From positions 310,001-374,000 of the forward strand of contig NZ_JAGKJK010000008.1 in NCBI RefSeq assembly GCF_020329435.1: a stretch of DNA of 64,000 nt, read 5' to 3'. The DNA is from Bradyrhizobium hereditatis (GTDB taxonomy: Bacteria > Pseudomonadota > Alphaproteobacteria > Rhizobiales > Xanthobacteraceae). Numbering within the stretch: position 1 is the first letter of the stretch; each line of letters begins with the position of its first letter. Positions 53,164-64,000 of the stretch are shown in pieces. The notes beneath the pieces were generated by a model, which was not told where the DNA came from, made no database searches, and was given only the letters and a program-made list of their open reading frames with translations. Position numbers and translations under genes: made by a program.

Positions 53164-53928
53164 ATGGCCGGCGAACCCATCAAGCCGAAATCGGCAGGCG
53201 ACGTTGCTTCGGCAAAGGCCGACGCACGTAAAGATGGCTCGTTGCCCGAGACCAAGTCGTCGACGTCAGAAGACATCGCTGCCTTCGTGGCGAAAGCGCG
53301 CGCGATGTCGCCGCATGGTGCAGGCGCGCGGGGAAGGCTGGTGTTTGCGCTCGACGCCACCATGAGCCGGCAGCCGACCTGGGACATGGCCTGCGCGTTG
53401 CAGGCCGACATGTTTCGCGAGGCGGCGTCGCTCGGCAGCCTCGACATCAGGCTGGTCTACTACCGCGGCTTCAACGAATGTCGCGCCACCGGCTGGATCT
53501 CCGATTCAGCGCAACTGGCGAAGCTGATGAGCAAGATCGGCTGCCAGGGCGGCAACACCCAGATCGGCAAGGTGCTGTCGGAGGCGCGCCGTGAAGCCGT
53601 GGCATCCGGCGTACGCGCCGTGGTGTTCGTCGGTGACGCCATGGAGGAGTCGGTCGACCATCTCTGCGTCAAGGCCGGCGAGCTTGGCTTGCTCAAGGTC
53701 CCGGTTTTCATGTTTCAGGAAGGCCATGACCCCGTGGCCGAACAGGCGTTCCGCGAGATCGCGCGGCTCACCGGCGGCGCCTGGTGCAGGTTCGATCCCG
53801 GCGCCGCGGCGCAGTTGCGCGAGCTCCTGCGCGCCGCCGCAGCCTATGCCGCCGGCGGGCGCGAAGCTCTGCTGCGGCTATCGAAGACCACTAGCGGTGC
53901 GGCCGCGCTGATCGGCCAGATGAAGTGA
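53164..53928 (+). CDS. VWA-like domain protein
   Basis: A 254-residue protein from the ATG at 53164 (an earlier start adds eight residues). The N-terminal 55 residues are charged. The VWA-type fold has 'RLVFALDATMSRQPTWDMAC' in the metal-site region, where DxSxS is replaced by DATMS, and 'VVFVGDAMEE'. The metal site may be weak. It is followed by a J-domain gene 70 bases downstream, a pairing seen in related genomes. Confidence 0.78.
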   Translation: MAGEPIKPKSAGDVASAKADARKDGSLPETKSSTSEDIAAFVAKARAMSPHGAGARGRLVFALDATMSRQPTWDMACALQADMFREAASLGSLDIRLVYYRGFNECRATGWISDSAQLAKLMSKIGCQGGNTQIGKVLSEARREAVASGVRAVVFVGDAMEESVDHLCVKAGELGLLKVPVFMFQEGHDPVAEQAFREIARLTGGAWCRFDPGAAAQLRELLRAAAAYAAGGREALLRLSKTTSGAAALIGQMK

Positions 53929-53998
53929 ATACGACTTTGGTTGCCACCGCGCCGGGCGCCATGCTTTTCGGCGCCGGTGCCGCTATATTATTAGAGCC

Positions 53999-54712
53999 AT
54001 GCCAACCCTGATCGCCGGCGTCGTCGCCGTTGTCGTTCTATACTTGCTGCTGCAGATGCTTCGTGCGGCCAATCCGGTCGTGCTCGCACGCGCGATCAGG
54101 ATCGTCGGCGGCGTGCTGGCGCTGGCGGTCGCGGCCTTTACTGGCCTGCGCGGCGAGCTGGCGATCGCCATTCCGCTCGGGATTTTCGGCGCCGGTCTGC
54201 TCGGCTGGTCGCCGTTCGGGCAGTCTATCGGCGGGATTTTTGGCGGCGGCCAGCGCTCGTCGGGGCAGGCCTCGCGCGTCCGCTCGCAGTTTCTCGAGAT
54301 GACGCTCGATCACGACAGCGGCGAATTGTCGGGACGGATCGTCGATGGACCGAACGCAGGCCGCTCGCTCGACGAATTCGATCTGCCGCAATTGATTGCG
54401 ATGACGGCAGCCTTCGACGCCGAAAGCGTCGCGTTACTTGAAAGTTATCTTGACCGCCGGTTTCCCGCTTGGCGTCAGAACGCGCAGGGCGATACGGCAG
54501 GGGGGCAGCGTCGCACGGCGGCGAGCGGAAAAATGACGAACGAGGAGGCCTATCAGATCCTTGGCCTGCAGCCGGGGGCGGGGCGCGACGACATCACCCG
54601 GGCGCACCGCACCCTGATGAAGAAACTGCATCCCGACCAGGGGGGCTCGACGTATCTCGCTGCCCGCGTAAACGAGGCCAAGGATACCCTTCTTCGCACG
54701 CATTCTAGCTAA
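53999..54712 (+). CDS. Membrane-anchored J-domain protein
   Basis: A 237-residue protein. Two membrane helices near the N-terminus (about 3-20, 32-65) are followed by a middle domain ('FLEMTLDHDSGELSGRIVDG') and a C-terminal J-domain with 'AYQILGLQPGAGRDDITRAH' and the HPD motif in 'KKLHPDQGG'. It should recruit and activate DnaK at the membrane. A TIM14/DjlA-like protein; domain order matches small alphaproteobacterial 'J-like' membrane proteins. Confidence 0.88.
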   Translation: MPTLIAGVVAVVVLYLLLQMLRAANPVVLARAIRIVGGVLALAVAAFTGLRGELAIAIPLGIFGAGLLGWSPFGQSIGGIFGGGQRSSGQASRVRSQFLEMTLDHDSGELSGRIVDGPNAGRSLDEFDLPQLIAMTAAFDAESVALLESYLDRRFPAWRQNAQGDTAGGQRRTAASGKMTNEEAYQILGLQPGAGRDDITRAHRTLMKKLHPDQGGSTYLAARVNEAKDTLLRTHSS

Positions 54713-54913
54713 CTCCGGCTCACGCCACCGACGCTACAAACCGCGAGTTGCTGCCAAGCTGTTCTCTGACTGACGCCCCATCGCCCGCCGTTGTCCCGGC
54801 GTGGTCGATCCTTCGTGCAGCAACCTAGCTGCAAATTCTTGACGAGAAGTTTGCGTTTTCCGCTCTAGGCCCGATCACGCGAGAGGCGCTGCAACTGTGC
54901 TCGGGAAACAACA

Positions 54914-54938
54914 AAGCCGGCGCTTGCGGCGCCGGCTT
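54914..54938 (-). terminator. Rho-independent terminator of the carboxypeptidase gene
   Basis: AAGCCGGCGC and GCGCCGGCTT are perfect 10-base arms around a 5-base loop. Read on the minus strand it is followed by TGTTGTTT, a T-rich tail. It lies 25 bases after the D,D-carboxypeptidase stop. Confidence 0.8.
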
Positions 54939-54962
54939 CGTGAAGTTGAACGAAACGTCGGG

Positions 54963-56822
54963 TCAGTTGCGAATGGTGATGCAGGAGATGTCCGCGCGCT
55001 TGAGCGCGCGGCACACTGCTTCAGCCTGGTCGCGCTCAAGGCCGGCGAAGCGGGCGCGGTAGAGCGTGCGGTTGTCCTTGGATACGACCGGTTCGGTGAA
55101 GGGATCGGCCTTGCCGAGCAGGTTGCTCGCCTTGGTGCGCGCGAGATCGATCCGCTGCTTGGCTTCGCTTTCGCTTTCAAGCGCGCCGACCTGAACGATC
55201 CAGCCGGTACGAACCACCGCCGGCGCGGCCGGCTTGACGGCGTCGTTCTGCTGCGCGGCCTGCGGCTGCGCCCGCGGAGACGGATCGGCATAGGCCAGCG
55301 CCTGCGCGTGCGGCGCTTGCGAGGGAGCCGGTGCCAGGCTGGAAGCGGGCAATACGCCGAGCACGCCGTTTCCGGTACCGTGATTGGCCGGCTGCGGGAT
55401 CTTGGCGGCTTCAGGCCTGATCTCGGCCGCCTTGTTCTCTGCGGCCTTGTTCTCAGCTGCCTTGGCGACAACGGCGCTGGAAGTCTCGGCGACCTCAGGG
55501 CGGGCAGAGATGGCGTTGGTGATCGGCGGGGCCGCAGGCTGCGAGGGGCCGGCGGCCGCCAGCTTCATCGGGCCCGCCTTGACCTGCACCGTCTTGACCT
55601 TGACCGGCTTCATCGGCTCGGCCGAACCCGGGATCGCCGAGATCGGCTGGGTCTGGATGACGCCGTTGGTGAGCGGTGCGGGTTCGGGTTTGGCCTGCGG
55701 CTCGACCTTGGCGGGCGGCGGGGGCAGGGCCGCGGCGGCGGCTGCCATCAATGAGGGTTTTGCCGGCGCGATCGAGCGGGTCGCGGGCATGGCTGCGAGG
55801 CCCGGCTCGGCAGCGGCGAGGGCGCCGCCGGATGGGGCGACGTCTACCGGGCGCGAGGCCATTGTCTCGGCTTCCGCCACGTCGACTGTGCCATCAGCGG
55901 CAGGATTGCGCTCGGTTATCGCGGCGACGGTACGTTTGGTTGCGGCTTTCTCCACGTTCTCGGCGAGCAGGTTCCGCATGATTGCGTCGCGCGAACCACC
56001 GCTGCGGCCGCCCAGCACCACACCGACGAGGTGGCGGTTGCCGCGGCGCATCGAGCTCACGAGGTTGAAGCCGGAGGCGCGGGTGTAACCGGTCTTGATG
56101 CCGTCGACGCCTTCGACATTGCCGAGCAGGCGATTGTGATTGCGGATCGACTGTCCCCGATAATTGAACACCGAGGTCGCAAAGTAACGGTAGTAGCGCG
56201 GGAAGCGATCCTGGATCGCGCGGCCGAGGGTGGCCTGATCGCGCGCCGTCGTCAGTTGCTCGTCGTTGGGCAGACCGGAGGCGTTGCGATAAGTGGTCTT
56301 GCTCATGCCGAGCGCGCGCGCCTTGCGCGTCATCAACCTGGCGAACTCGGCTTCGTCGCCGGCAATAGCCTCGGCGACCACGACGGCGGCGTCGTTGGCG
56401 GAACGCGTCACCAGGCCCTTGATGGCGTCCTCGACCTTGAGGGTCTGGCCGGGGCGCAGGCCGAGCTTGGTTGGCGCTTGTTCGGAAGCATGTTCGGAGA
56501 CTTCCATCTCGGTATCGAGCTTCATCTTGCCGGATTCCAGGCGCTCGAACAGCAGATAGAGCGTCATGATCTTGGTCAGCGACGCCGGGCGCCGGATACC
56601 GTCGGGATTGTTGGAGGCGAGCACAGCGCCGGAATTGGCGTCGACGATGATCGAGGAAAATTGGGGGCTATAGCTTTCGCGTACGACGTGATGGTGGCGG
56701 CGGTGCTTGTGGCGGCGCGCTTCGGCGCTCTCGGTCGAGATCAATATCGCGGTGGTGAAGGTAATGAGTCCGAGGGCGCACACTCGCAACGCGCGCGAGG
56801 AAGCCAAGGTTGTACGAAGCAT
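54963..56822 (-). CDS. D-alanyl-D-alanine carboxypeptidase with SPOR domain
   Basis: A 619-residue penicillin-binding protein with an N-terminal signal anchor. The S11-type catalytic set is SxxK Ser81-Lys84 in 'PASLTKIM', SxN Ser141-Asn143 in 'TRSANDAA' and Lys243-Thr-Gly in 'GIKTGYT'. A Pro/Ala-rich linker (about 340-530) leads to a SPOR domain (about 538-619, 'TGWIVQVGALESESEAKQRI'), which binds denuded septal peptidoglycan. It trims pentapeptides at the division site. A basic His/Arg-rich patch (about 36-46) precedes the catalytic domain. Confidence 0.93.
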   Translation of the reverse strand: MLRTTLASSRALRVCALGLITFTTAILISTESAEARRHKHRRHHHVVRESYSPQFSSIIVDANSGAVLASNNPDGIRRPASLTKIMTLYLLFERLESGKMKLDTEMEVSEHASEQAPTKLGLRPGQTLKVEDAIKGLVTRSANDAAVVVAEAIAGDEAEFARLMTRKARALGMSKTTYRNASGLPNDEQLTTARDQATLGRAIQDRFPRYYRYFATSVFNYRGQSIRNHNRLLGNVEGVDGIKTGYTRASGFNLVSSMRRGNRHLVGVVLGGRSGGSRDAIMRNLLAENVEKAATKRTVAAITERNPAADGTVDVAEAETMASRPVDVAPSGGALAAAEPGLAAMPATRSIAPAKPSLMAAAAAALPPPPAKVEPQAKPEPAPLTNGVIQTQPISAIPGSAEPMKPVKVKTVQVKAGPMKLAAAGPSQPAAPPITNAISARPEVAETSSAVVAKAAENKAAENKAAEIRPEAAKIPQPANHGTGNGVLGVLPASSLAPAPSQAPHAQALAYADPSPRAQPQAAQQNDAVKPAAPAVVRTGWIVQVGALESESEAKQRIDLARTKASNLLGKADPFTEPVVSKDNRTLYRARFAGLERDQAEAVCRALKRADISCITIRN

Positions 56823-57104
56823 TTACTTCCCCGTCCCAATTTCTGTCTTGATCACCGGCCCGTGAGGCAAAATTGTGCCCACCAGCCAGTGATGTTCCGC
56901 TGCTCGGAGCGCCGATCCGGCCGTTACGCACGGCCCGGCAGGCCGATCAGATCGCTGTTCTAGCTAAGATACTGTTCCAAAACAGCTTTCCGGCTGTCGG
57001 TCAGAAGGCGAACAGGTCCAGGAATCAGGTTAGGCGGAGCGAGTTTCCAAAAGATTAATTAACCGTTGCGTAAGACCTCGGATTTTTCCGCTAATTGGCC
57101 GTAT

Positions 57105-57154
57105 TTGTGCATTGCACAATATTCGTTGACTTTTTTGTGCAGCGCACATATATG
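57105..57154 (+). promoter_or_regulatory. Phasin promoter with two PhaR-like sites
   Basis: TTGTGCATTGCACAA (57105-57119) and TGTGCAGCGCACA (57136-57148) are TGC-N3-GCA dyads of the kind bound by PhaR. TTGACT (57126-57131) and TATATG (57149-57154) are spaced 17 bases, and the second dyad exactly fills the spacer end. Site centres are 30 bases apart. PhaR binding would block RNA polymerase until polyhydroxyalkanoate granules titrate it away. Confidence 0.7.
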
Positions 57155-57221
57155 TGACCGGGTCAGGGAGCCGGGACCTCCCGGCAATTGGTTTGCACCT
57201 GCAAGTCTGGGAAAGGACTCC

Positions 57222-57563
57222 ATGATGGTAAAGGTTGAAGACATTCAGAACTACGGGAAAGAGCATCTCGAAACGGTTGCGGCTTCCGCGAGCAACCTGC
57301 AAAGCGGCGTTCAGGCGATCGCGACCGCCTATGGCGAGTACGCCAAGAAGTCGTTCGAAGACACCAAATCGTTTGTTGAAAAGCTCTCCGGCGTGAAGTC
57401 GCTGGACAAGGCGCTCGAGGCGCAGAGCGAATTTGCGCGCTCTTCCTACGAGTCCTTTGTTGCGGAAGCGCAGAAGATCGCGGGCCTCTACACCGATCTC
57501 GCCAAGCAGACCATCAAGCCCTACGAGGGCCTGGTGGCGAAGTACTCCTCGGCGGCGCATTAA
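57222..57563 (+). CDS. Phasin
   Basis: A 113-residue granule-associated protein starting at 57222 (MMVKVEDIQN). It is helical and amphipathic: 'GKEHLETVAASASNLQSGVQ', 'AYGEYAKKSFEDTKSFVEKL', 'QKIAGLYTDLAKQTIKPYEG'. Phasins coat polyhydroxyalkanoate granules. The upstream frame without site is excluded. A two-way terminator follows. Confidence 0.92.
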   Translation: MMVKVEDIQNYGKEHLETVAASASNLQSGVQAIATAYGEYAKKSFEDTKSFVEKLSGVKSLDKALEAQSEFARSSYESFVAEAQKIAGLYTDLAKQTIKPYEGLVAKYSSAAH

Positions 57564-57589
57564 TTCGTTCGCGATCTGATAGTTCGACA

Positions 57590-57622
57590 AAAAAAAGCCC
57601 GGCCGGAACGGCCGGGCTTTTT
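57590..57622. terminator. Bidirectional terminator between phasin and TadG-like genes
   Basis: AGCCCGGCC and GGCCGGGCT are perfect 9-base arms with a 5-base loop, flanked by an A run on the left and a T run on the right, so it can end transcripts from both sides. Confidence 0.9.
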
Positions 57623-57640
57623 CTTGACGCCTGTAGGCGC

Positions 57641-59044
57641 TTATTTCGCGACGCGCAGCTTGGCCAGCGACTGGCCGATCGAATTGAACACCGACAAGGT
57701 CTGGCTGGCATTGGTGATGCGGTAGAACTTGTCCGAACTGCTGGCGCATCCCTTGAGCACGGCGGACTCCCCATCCCCGCCGGTATCAACCTGGACGGTG
57801 TAGATCGTGATGTTGTGCGGTGCCGCCTTGGCGTTTGCGCACAGGATCGCCTGTCGGGCATCGATCTGCGACGCGTTCGAATACCAACGATTCTGCGTGT
57901 TCAGGCCGTCCGACAGCAGGACGATGGCATCCTTGTAGGCATAGTTCGCCGTGTCCTTGGCCGGGGCATTGAACGGCGGCACGCCTACGCCGAGCGTCAG
58001 CCAGGCCCATGCCATACCGATGCCCTGGTTGGTATTGCCGGTCGGCTGCAAATTGTCGATCAGCGTTTTAAGCGCGGTCCAGTCGTAGCTCAGCGGCATG
58101 ATCGGCGGCATATAGGGATCGTTGCTCGACTTGCAGTATTGTTCGTTGATGGTCCCGTCCCATCTTTTTGTAACATATTCCTCGGCCACAACCATCGTCG
58201 GCGCGTTGGACGAGGTCGGAGGCGTATTCTTGGTATCGAAATCCTGCGTGCGGTCGGTGACGCAGCCGGTCCACTTGGTCTTATCCGGCGTCCAGATCTT
58301 GCCGGCATCCAGGCAGGAACTCTTGCTCGTCTTCGTGGCCTGGCTGCACGTCCCCCAGGTCGGGTTCTGATCACTCCACAAGTCCCAGTCGATCCAGCTC
58401 TCGTCCTTGAAGCTCGTGCCAAGGTTGACGTCCTTGGCGAAGGGAATAATCGAAATGTACATGTCGCCGTTATTCTTCGCGAGCTTGCTCAATTGATCGA
58501 TCAGGCTTTTGGCGGCCGCCTGCATCGCCGGCATTTTGCCGTCGTCTCTCATCGATCCCGTCACGTCGAGCGCCATCGCGACCCGCATGCGGACGTTGCC
58601 CCAGGCCGAGGTGGAACTGGTATTGAAGCCTAAGGTAGGGAAACCGGCGACCCGCATGAAGCCGGTGTCAATGGCGCCGGAGCCGTTGACCAGGATGGTC
58701 GACCCGTTGCCGGAGTTCTGCGTGTAGCTTGCGTTGATCGTGACCGACTTGGCTTCCTGATTGGTGTAAAGGGCCTTGAAATACGCCTCTGCCTTCGTCG
58801 GGATCTGCGAGGTGTTGATCGTGCCCTCGGTCAGGTCCTTCGCCAGCATCAGGGCGGTCGAGTCGAGGGCGGCCTGCATCGAGGAGCGGGCGCTGTTGGC
58901 GCGCGTGTAATCGACCGCTGCCCCGACGAAGCCGATGATCGGAATGACCGCGATCCCGAACAGGATAGCGATGTTGCCCTCATTGGCGCCGGCGAACCGG
59001 CGGGCAGCCGTGCGAATGCGACGGATAGCGACTGTATCGAGCAT
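57641..59044 (-). CDS. TadE/TadG-like protein with VWA domain
   Basis: A 467-residue protein from the ATG at 59044; the upstream part of the frame looks non-coding. The N-terminal TadE/G-type helix is 'GNIAILFGIAVIPIIGFVGA', preceded by a basic segment and followed by 'DYTRANSARSSMQAALDSTA'. The VWA metal site is 'ALDVTGSM'. It has several Cys in the long loop, likely disulfides. TadG proteins anchor Flp pilus or surface assembly; no tad cluster is adjacent. Probably an envelope protein. Confidence 0.85.
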   Translation of the reverse strand: MLDTVAIRRIRTAARRFAGANEGNIAILFGIAVIPIIGFVGAAVDYTRANSARSSMQAALDSTALMLAKDLTEGTINTSQIPTKAEAYFKALYTNQEAKSVTINASYTQNSGNGSTILVNGSGAIDTGFMRVAGFPTLGFNTSSTSAWGNVRMRVAMALDVTGSMRDDGKMPAMQAAAKSLIDQLSKLAKNNGDMYISIIPFAKDVNLGTSFKDESWIDWDLWSDQNPTWGTCSQATKTSKSSCLDAGKIWTPDKTKWTGCVTDRTQDFDTKNTPPTSSNAPTMVVAEEYVTKRWDGTINEQYCKSSNDPYMPPIMPLSYDWTALKTLIDNLQPTGNTNQGIGMAWAWLTLGVGVPPFNAPAKDTANYAYKDAIVLLSDGLNTQNRWYSNASQIDARQAILCANAKAAPHNITIYTVQVDTGGDGESAVLKGCASSSDKFYRITNASQTLSVFNSIGQSLAKLRVAK

Positions 59045-59482
59045 GGCTCTCACCGCAAATGTGATTTCTGCGGGCATTCCGCCCGAGGCCGCTAAACAGG
59101 CGGTAAACCGGTTCCGCCAAAAAAGGGTCAAAGCTGGCGGATCGCCGGGCCGGCCGCCGAAAGCACCTGCTATCCTCAACGGCGGCTAAACGGGCGTACT
59201 TGGTCCTTTGTCAAATCCGGCAGAAACGATTAACCTTGAGCCGGATGGCCGAGCCGGGAATCGGGCCGGTCGCGGATCGCGCAAAGGCTGCATCAACGCG
59301 CTTGCGGCGATCGGGCGGCAGACCCATATTCCAGGTGCCGATCCGGCCACGGGTCGGGATCGGGAGCGGCGATCTGGAAATGGCGTTGCTGGAAACTTGA
59401 CGGTGGCTCAGGCCAGAGCCGATCGCGAGCGCGCCAGCATACGTGCTCCGGTCACCCCCTTGGAATTTCGAACGCCTGAGCC
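59045..59482. other. Divergent intergenic region between tadG-like and clpS
   Basis: About 440 bases. Promoters of the divergent TadG-like and clpS genes must lie here. I see no clear -35/-10 pair, palindrome or RNA. Short plus-strand frames have no family resemblance. Confidence 0.35.
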
Positions 59483-59881
59483 ATGTTGCAGTCAACCTTC
59501 AAAGTTTGTTCGTCCGTGTCGGCAACGTCATCTGCTTCAGCTCCCCGAACGAGCAATGACGAGAACCGCAACAATGGAACCAGCGGGCCGTCGACGTCGG
59601 TTATCACCAAGGTGAAGCCGAAGGCCAAGCGCCCGAACCTCTACCGTGTCCTTATTCTGAACGACGACTACACGCCGATGGAGTTCGTCGTTCATGTGCT
59701 GGAGAAGTTCTTCCAGAAGGACGTCGAGGCAGCCACCAAGATCATGCTCCATGTCCATCACCACGGGATCGGTGAGTGCGGCGTGTTCACCTACGAGATT
59801 GCCGAGACCAAGGTCACGCAGGTGATGGATTTCGCGCGCAAGCACCAGCACCCGCTGCAATGCGTGATGGAAAAGAAATAG
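59483..59881 (+). CDS. clpS: ClpS adaptor of the ClpAP protease
   Basis: Up to 132 residues from the ATG at 59483; an in-frame GTG at 59516 is possible. The N-terminal 45 residues are variable and disordered. The core 'NLYRVLILNDDYTPMEFVVH' and 'VEAATKIMLHVHHHG' and 'GVFTYEIAETKVTQV' is the ClpS fold with the N-degron pocket. It delivers N-end-rule substrates to ClpA, encoded 267 bases downstream. Confidence 0.94.
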   Translation: MLQSTFKVCSSVSATSSASAPRTSNDENRNNGTSGPSTSVITKVKPKAKRPNLYRVLILNDDYTPMEFVVHVLEKFFQKDVEAATKIMLHVHHHGIGECGVFTYEIAETKVTQVMDFARKHQHPLQCVMEKK

Positions 59882-60148
59882 CGGCGCATGGCGTTCGACC
59901 CGTCCGGAGAGAGGAACGGGTCTTGCAGTGATCGGCTGACGGAAGCCGATACCATTGGCGGCAGTTTCGGGGCGGGTGGTATGCCGCCGCGTGGTACTCG
60001 AATTTAGAGGAAAACCACGCTTGCGGAACCGGTCTTTCGCCATGATCGTATGTAACTATATGACGCTATGTGACAGGGGATGACGAAGGTTGCTGTTGCC
60101 TGACCGGGAAATGGCGATCATGATGACCGGGGGCCATAGAGGACGCGA

Positions 60149-62554
<2,406 letters not shown>

Positions 62555-62576
62555 ACGGCTTCAATTCGAAACGAAG

Positions 62577-62607
62577 AGCCGGCGTGTCGCAAGACCGCCG
62601 GCTTTTT
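62577..62607 (+). terminator. clpA terminator
   Basis: AGCCGGCG pairs with CGCCGGCT, extended by a short stem with a GCAA loop, followed by TTTTT. It lies 23 bases after the clpA stop and also faces the convergent DUF1737 gene. Confidence 0.85.
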
Positions 62608-62612
62608 GTTGA

Positions 62613-62798
62613 CTAACGGTCCGGCCAAATCAACGCCTGGGCGGCCACGACGTGTTCACCGTTGAACGTCAGGGAAGGCGAGCCATACAGCACGTAACCG
62701 AGCTCGATTGCTTCCGAAACGCGCCGGCAGAACTCAGCATCGTCCTTGCCTGTCAGGAGGCGATAGACTGGCAGGTCCTGTGGCGGTTTTGCAGACAT
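62613..62798 (-). CDS. DUF1737 protein
   Basis: A 61-residue protein with a ggaggt site just before the ATG. 'YRLLTGKDDAEFCRRVSEAI' and 'GYVLYGSPSLTF' match DUF1737, a small domain found alone or at the N-terminus of larger proteins. Function unknown. Confidence 0.82.
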   Translation of the reverse strand: MSAKPPQDLPVYRLLTGKDDAEFCRRVSEAIELGYVLYGSPSLTFNGEHVVAAQALIWPDR

Positions 62799-62850
62799 GC
62801 TACCTCCAACAATACCATGGTGGGCTGCGGACTATAGGGCATCTATTGCT

Positions 62851-63231
62851 TTACGGAACGCCCCGGCAGAGGCATTCAGCGTTCGCCCAGCAGTTCGTCA
62901 ATCCGCCGCTGCAGCTGGCGCTTCTTGATCTCGCTCCGGCGCAGCCGCTCCTCGAGGTCGGAGACCGGCTCGGCCGGACTTTCCCCCTGAATGCGACGCC
63001 GACGAAATTGTCGCGCCACCAGATCACCTTGGCGAGGAATGAGCGGCCCTTGCGCGCGATGCGCAGCGAGAGCTGCTCCTTCGGCAATTGGAGATCATCG
63101 CTGAATTCGATGGTCGCGCCATGGTCGGAAATATTGCGGACGATGCAGTCGCGCGTCGTGCCGCGTTCGCCGATCTCGGCGACGCCGCCATACATCACTT
63201 TATCGCGCACGCTTTCGCGCCGGTCCTGCAT
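62851..63231 (-). CDS. PilZ domain protein with frameshifted C-terminal tail
   Basis: Residues 1-88 form a PilZ domain: 'DRRESVRDKVMYGG' has the RxxxR-type c-di-GMP motif, followed by 'CIVRNISDHGATIEFS' and 'WWRDNFVGVAFRG'. After that the reading becomes Ser/Arg-rich and out of character. One more C in the CCCCC run at 62983-62987 would restore 'DLEERLRRSEIKKRQLQRRI' and a stop at 62876 (118 residues), the helical tail usual for this family. The domain itself is intact. Confidence 0.8.
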   Translation of the reverse strand: MQDRRESVRDKVMYGGVAEIGERGTTRDCIVRNISDHGATIEFSDDLQLPKEQLSLRIARKGRSFLAKVIWWRDNFVGVAFRGKVRPSRSPTSRSGCAGARSRSASCSGGLTNCWANAECLCRGVP

Positions 63232-63464
63232 TGCAAGTCTCCCAACAAAGTGAGGTGACTTTTACCCCGCTTTATTGCCCGTAAAAGTCCGGCGAGCGCA
63301 AAATGCGGCGTTAACGTAAATTAACGGCGGCCCCGATGATGCGGATTTTGCAGCAATGCGGCGCAAAAAATGCCGGCCTGAAGCAGGCACGGCGGGATCA
63401 ACCTGCAAGCGATAGCTGTTAACTGACGTTTGACTGCCAATGCGCTCTCGGAGTGCAAACTGCC

Positions 63465-64000
63465 ATGCAACGAGATCGGTTTATTTGCGCCCTGTGCTGC
63501 TCGGTGTCGCTCTTGTTCGGCTTGACCAACGCCTTTGCCGAGGACGCGGGCGAGGCTACCCGCTCAAGCGCGACCGCTACTCCAAAGGCGGGCGCATCTG
63601 TGCGCGAGAGTGACGCGCGCGAGGCGATGTGCCTGATGATTGAATCCGCGGCGCGAGAATCGAACCTGCCGCTGGAATTTTTCGCGCGCGTGATCTGGCA
63701 GGAAAGCCGCTTCCGCTCCGATGCGGTCGGGCCGGTCACGCGAAGTGGCCAGCGCGCGCAGGGCATTGCGCAGTTCATGCCTGATACGGCGAACGAACGC
63801 GGCCTGCTCGATCCCTACAATCCGGTGCAGGCGCTGCCGAAGTCGGCGGAGTTCCTGACCGAGCTGCGCGAGCAGTTCGGCAATCTCGGCCTCGCGGCCG
63901 CCGCTTACAATGCGGGCCCGCGGCGGGTGCAGGAATGGCTGGCCGGCACCGGACCGATGCCGCTGGAGACGCGCAACTACGTGCTCGCCATCACCGGCTC
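63465..64000 (+). CDS. Lytic transglycosylase (partial, runs off the window)
   Basis: A signal sequence ('FICALCCSVSLLFGLTNAFA') leads to an SLT domain with the catalytic Glu in 'VIWQESRFRSDA', 'QGIAQFMPDTANERG' and 'LAAAAYNAGPRRV'. It cleaves peptidoglycan between MurNAc and GlcNAc. The frame is open at the right edge after 178 codons, so the C-terminus is missing. Confidence 0.9.
   Translation, partial: MQRDRFICALCCSVSLLFGLTNAFAEDAGEATRSSATATPKAGASVRESDAREAMCLMIESAARESNLPLEFFARVIWQESRFRSDAVGPVTRSGQRAQGIAQFMPDTANERGLLDPYNPVQALPKSAEFLTELREQFGNLGLAAAAYNAGPRRVQEWLAGTGPMPLETRNYVLAITG

Overview
The window reads as chromosomal DNA of a Bradyrhizobium-like alphaproteobacterium (order Hyphomicrobiales). 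The evidence is high GC with C/G third positions, a phasin with a TGC-N3-GCA operator, a MipZ division ATPase, a clpS-clpA pair beside a TadG-like protein, and a SPOR-tailed D,D-carboxypeptidase. No rRNA, CRISPR array, insertion sequence or integrase was seen. One intact tRNA, tRNA-Leu(GAG), is present.

Layout. (1) 1-13.4 kb is mixed chromosomal content: a PRC-barrel protein, an alpha/beta-hydrolase fused to a class III cyclase, a Bug-type solute-binding protein, a Cache/PAS/GGDEF protein, a GbsR-DUF4166-(membrane+SDR) operon, a hybrid histidine kinase, a divergent LysR/tautomerase pair, lipB, a FliN-like protein and tRNA-Leu(GAG). (2) 13.4-35.1 kb lies between the intact tRNA-Leu and a decayed full-length copy of the same tRNA at 35001-35082, so it is a candidate old genomic island. 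It carries a stand-alone ketoacyl-ACP synthase, an SDR, and an RND efflux operon (adaptor, NTF2-like protein, pump) with a divergent TetR regulator and a 51-bp concentric palindrome. It also carries a PIN-domain toxin-like locus with a micro-ORF, a DUF2235 lipase-like protein, and a five-gene operon encoding DUF4132, a MoxR ATPase, DUF5682, a VWA protein and a SWIM zinc-finger protein. (3) 35.1-64 kb returns to ordinary chromosome: a lipoprotein, two NodB-type deacetylases, mgtE, an aldo/keto reductase, a TonB/TolA-like protein, a GST, panC, mipZ, a frameshifted alcohol dehydrogenase with a divergent MmyB-type regulator, a VWA and a J-domain protein, a D,D-carboxypeptidase, a phasin, a TadG-like protein, clpS, clpA, DUF1737, PilZ, and the start of a lytic transglycosylase.

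The most interesting system is the five-gene operon at 24101-34681. Its genes overlap or nearly touch (TAATG, 10 nt, ATGA, 13 nt), so the products are probably made together. The gene order matches the poorly understood E. coli yehI-yehL-yehM-yehP-yehQ cluster. I read it as a MoxR-VWA chaperone-like machine with a HEAT-repeat scaffold, a DUF5682 partner and a SWIM protein; its biological role is unknown.

Other notable structure: a 20-codon fossil of a second efflux adaptor gene upstream of the RND pump; a probably leaderless gbsR-type gene with a palindrome over its start; a PhaR-like site placed between the -35 and -10 of the phasin promoter; and three genes (PIN, alcohol dehydrogenase, PilZ) each interrupted by one missing base, which could be real decay or assembly error.
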